Of a DNA stretch of 6,600 bases, positions 5,030 through 6,600 are shown in pieces. The notes beneath the pieces are model-generated. The model was not told the origin of the DNA, ran no database searches, and saw only the letters and a program-made list of their open reading frames with translations. Location: contig CAAFQT010000076.1 in assembly GCA_900765185.1 (NCBI GenBank), forward strand, positions 1-6,600. Reading direction: 5' to 3'. Position 1 is the stretch's first letter. Every line of letters starts with the position of its first letter. A program made the translations under genes and the position numbers. This DNA is from an uncultured Collinsella sp. (GTDB lineage: Bacteria; Actinomycetota; Coriobacteriia; Coriobacteriales; Coriobacteriaceae).

Positions 5030-5821
5030 ATGCCCACACCTTCCACTGCACGCATGCACGACTTCGAGGTCGTCTCGAACCAGGAGATCGCCGACGGCAT
5101 CTTCTCGCTCGTCATCTCGGCCCCCAAGCTTGCAAGTGCGCTCAAGCCCGGTCAGTTTGTGAACATTGCCGTGCCCGGCGATGCGTCCTCGCTGCTTCGC
5201 GTGCCCCTGAGCTTCTATCGCGCCGACGCCCAGGCCGGTACCGTCGAGCTGTGGTACGCCGTCGTGGGTGACGACACCCGTCGTCTGTCGCAGATGGTCC
5301 CCGGCTCCAAGTCCAACCTGTTGGGCCCTGGCGGCCGCGGCTGGCTTGTTCCCGAGGGCACCAGGAAAGCGCTGCTCGTGGCGGGCGGCATCGGCGTTCC
5401 GCCCGTGCTCTGCCTCGCCGGCAAGCTTGCCGAGCAGGGCGTGGATGTTGACGTGTGCCTGGGCTTTGGCACCGCTTCCAAGGCCGTGGGTGTCGATGAG
5501 TTCCGCTCGCTGTGCGATACGGTCAACGTTTGCACCGACGACGGCTCGCTCGGCACGCACGGTTTTTGCACCGATCCTGCCGCCGAGCTGCTCGGCGAGG
5601 GCGGCTACGACTATGTGGCCAGCTGCGGCCCCGCTGTCATGATGAAGAAAGTCGCCGCCGCTGCCGCCGAGGCCGGTGCGTACTGCGAGGTGTCGCTTGA
5701 GCGCATGATGAGCTGTGGCTTTGGCGCCTGCAACACCTGTAATGTCGAGACGGTCGACGGTATGAAGGGTGCTTGCATGTGCGGCCCCGTGTTCGATGCT
5801 TCCAAGGTGGTGGTCTTCTAG
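5030..5821 (+). CDS. pyrK: Dihydroorotate dehydrogenase electron-transfer subunit (FAD / 2Fe-2S)
   Basis: Passes electrons from the PyrD subunit to NAD+ in class 1B dihydroorotate dehydrogenase, a cytoplasmic PyrD2-PyrK2 complex. The 263 residues follow the ferredoxin-reductase order. First is an FAD-binding barrel with RVPLSFY (57-63), in the place of the usual RRPIS-type motif. Next is a nucleotide-binding domain starting LLVAGGIGVPPVL (115-127), with ASCGP (197-201). Last is a C-terminal iron-sulfur segment, CGFGACNTC (229-237) and CMCGPVF (249-255). C229, C234, C237 and C249 match the expected cluster ligands; C251 is an extra cysteine. The start is ATG 5030, with GGAG five bases upstream; the ATG at 5054 has no ribosome site. 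It follows pyrC after a 92-bp gap holding a terminator-like hairpin. Its stop overlaps the pyrD start. Confidence 0.93.
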   Translation: MPTPSTARMHDFEVVSNQEIADGIFSLVISAPKLASALKPGQFVNIAVPGDASSLLRVPLSFYRADAQAGTVELWYAVVGDDTRRLSQMVPGSKSNLLGPGGRGWLVPEGTRKALLVAGGIGVPPVLCLAGKLAEQGVDVDVCLGFGTASKAVGVDEFRSLCDTVNVCTDDGSLGTHGFCTDPAAELLGEGGYDYVASCGPAVMMKKVAAAAAEAGAYCEVSLERMMSCGFGACNTCNVETVDGMKGACMCGPVFDASKVVVF

Positions 5822-6600
5822 TGGGTACCGTGGACATGGCCGTCGATTTCGGCGGCGTCAAGATGCAGAACCCCATCAACACCGCAGCCGGTACTTTTGG
5901 TTACGGTTGGCAGTTCCAGAACTTCTTTGATGTTTCCCAGCTGGGCGCCATCACCACCAAGGGTTGCGCAGCCGAGCCCTGGCCCGGCAACCCCGCGCCC
6001 CGCATGGCCGAGATCCCGGGCGGCATGATCAACTCCGTGGGCCTTCAGAACCCCGGCGTGGCCGCCTTTGCCCGTGAGTCAGGCCCGTGGCTCGAACAGC
6101 TGTCCAAGGACGGTTGCCAGGTCATCTGTCAGGTTGCCGGCCACTCCGTTGACGAGTTTGTGCGCGCGCTCGAGATGTATGTCGAGCTATGCCCCTGGGC
6201 TGCTGGCTACGAGATCAACGTGAGCTGCCCCAACATCGCCGCCGGCGGTGCCGCCATGGGCTCTACGCCCGAGGGCGCCTCTTCCGTTATGGCTGCCTGC
6301 CGCAAGGTGACCGATAAGCCGCTGTTCGTGAAGATGGCGCCGGTCAACGTCGCCGAGATCGCCAAGGCCCTCGAAGCCGCCGGCGCCGACGGCCTTTCGG
6401 TCATTAACTCCATCCAGGGCATGGCCATCGACGTCCATACCCGCAAGTCCCGCGTGGCAAAGCCCAAGGGCGGCCTTTCGGGCCCGCTGTGCCACCACAT
6501 CGCCGTGCGCATGGTCTGGGAGGTCGCCCAGGCCGTCGATATCCCCATCAACGGTGTCGGCGGTGTCATGACCGGCGAGGATGCGGCCGAGTTTATCCTG
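5821..6600 (+). CDS. pyrD: Dihydroorotate dehydrogenase, class 1B catalytic subunit (C-terminus beyond window)
   Basis: Oxidises dihydroorotate to orotate with bound FMN. The 260 residues visible, out of roughly 300 expected, run open to the last base of the window. Motifs: NPINTAAGTFGYG (17-29), TTKGCAAEPWPGNPAPR (45-61; K47 likely FMN/substrate lysine), NSVGLQNPG (71-79), INVSCPN (132-138) with C136 as the class 1 active-site base, VKMAP (170-174), GADGLSVINSIQGM (188-201), GGLSGP (217-222) and INGVGGV (243-249). The cysteine and the partner pyrK place it in class 1B. The start GTG 5821 overlaps the pyrK TAG by one base, as TAGTG, with AAGGTGG (5804-5810) ten bases upstream. In-frame GTG 5830 and ATG 5836 are further from that site. 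Tight overlap suggests balanced synthesis of the two subunits. Confidence 0.93.
   Translation, partial: MGTVDMAVDFGGVKMQNPINTAAGTFGYGWQFQNFFDVSQLGAITTKGCAAEPWPGNPAPRMAEIPGGMINSVGLQNPGVAAFARESGPWLEQLSKDGCQVICQVAGHSVDEFVRALEMYVELCPWAAGYEINVSCPNIAAGGAAMGSTPEGASSVMAACRKVTDKPLFVKMAPVNVAEIAKALEAAGADGLSVINSIQGMAIDVHTRKSRVAKPKGGLSGPLCHHIAVRMVWEVAQAVDIPINGVGGVMTGEDAAEFIL

Overview
The window is about 60% G+C in its genes, with AT-richer intergenic DNA. It carries housekeeping and fermentation genes from an anaerobic or facultative, high-G+C Gram-positive-type bacterium. A Coriobacteriia genus such as Collinsella is my best guess. This rests on G+C content, the combination of an AdhE-type fermentation enzyme, a four-cysteine L28 and a PyrR-headed pyr cluster, and general resemblance. 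No decisive taxonomic marker is present and no database search was possible.

Layout. (1) Positions 1-989, minus strand: the first 329 residues of an AdhE-type acylating aldehyde dehydrogenase; the gene runs off the left edge. (2) 990-1490, no intact gene: a possible adhE promoter, a 12-bp perfect inverted repeat, a ~245-bp remnant mobile element with 14-bp inverted ends and a decayed IS200/RAYT-like (Y1) transposase fragment, then the rpmB terminator. (3) 1491-1679, minus strand: rpmB (ribosomal protein L28). (4) 1680-2130: divergent upstream region of rpmB and of the pyr cluster. It contains a structured leader RNA with mutually exclusive hairpins and a terminator that looks like a pyr attenuator. 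(5) 2131 to the right edge, plus strand: pyrR-pyrB-pyrC-pyrK-pyrD, with pyrD truncated by the window end.

How the genes work together. PyrB (aspartate carbamoyltransferase) makes carbamoyl aspartate, PyrC (dihydroorotase) cyclises it, and PyrD plus PyrK (NAD-dependent class 1B dihydroorotate dehydrogenase) oxidise dihydroorotate to orotate. PyrR is the UMP-responsive RNA-binding regulator expected to act on the leader just upstream of its own gene. The genes are tightly packed: 4-nt gap pyrR/pyrB, 17-bp overlap pyrB/pyrC, 1-nt overlap pyrK/pyrD. The exception is pyrC/pyrK, where a 92-bp gap holds a strong hairpin plus T-rich tail. In Bacillus subtilis the carbamoyl-phosphate synthetase genes sit at that point; they are absent here.

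I see no wholly new system. The points most worth a second look are the layout of the pyr leader, the terminator-like structure inside the pyr cluster, the mini-element beside rpmB, and the unexplained palindrome upstream of adhE.
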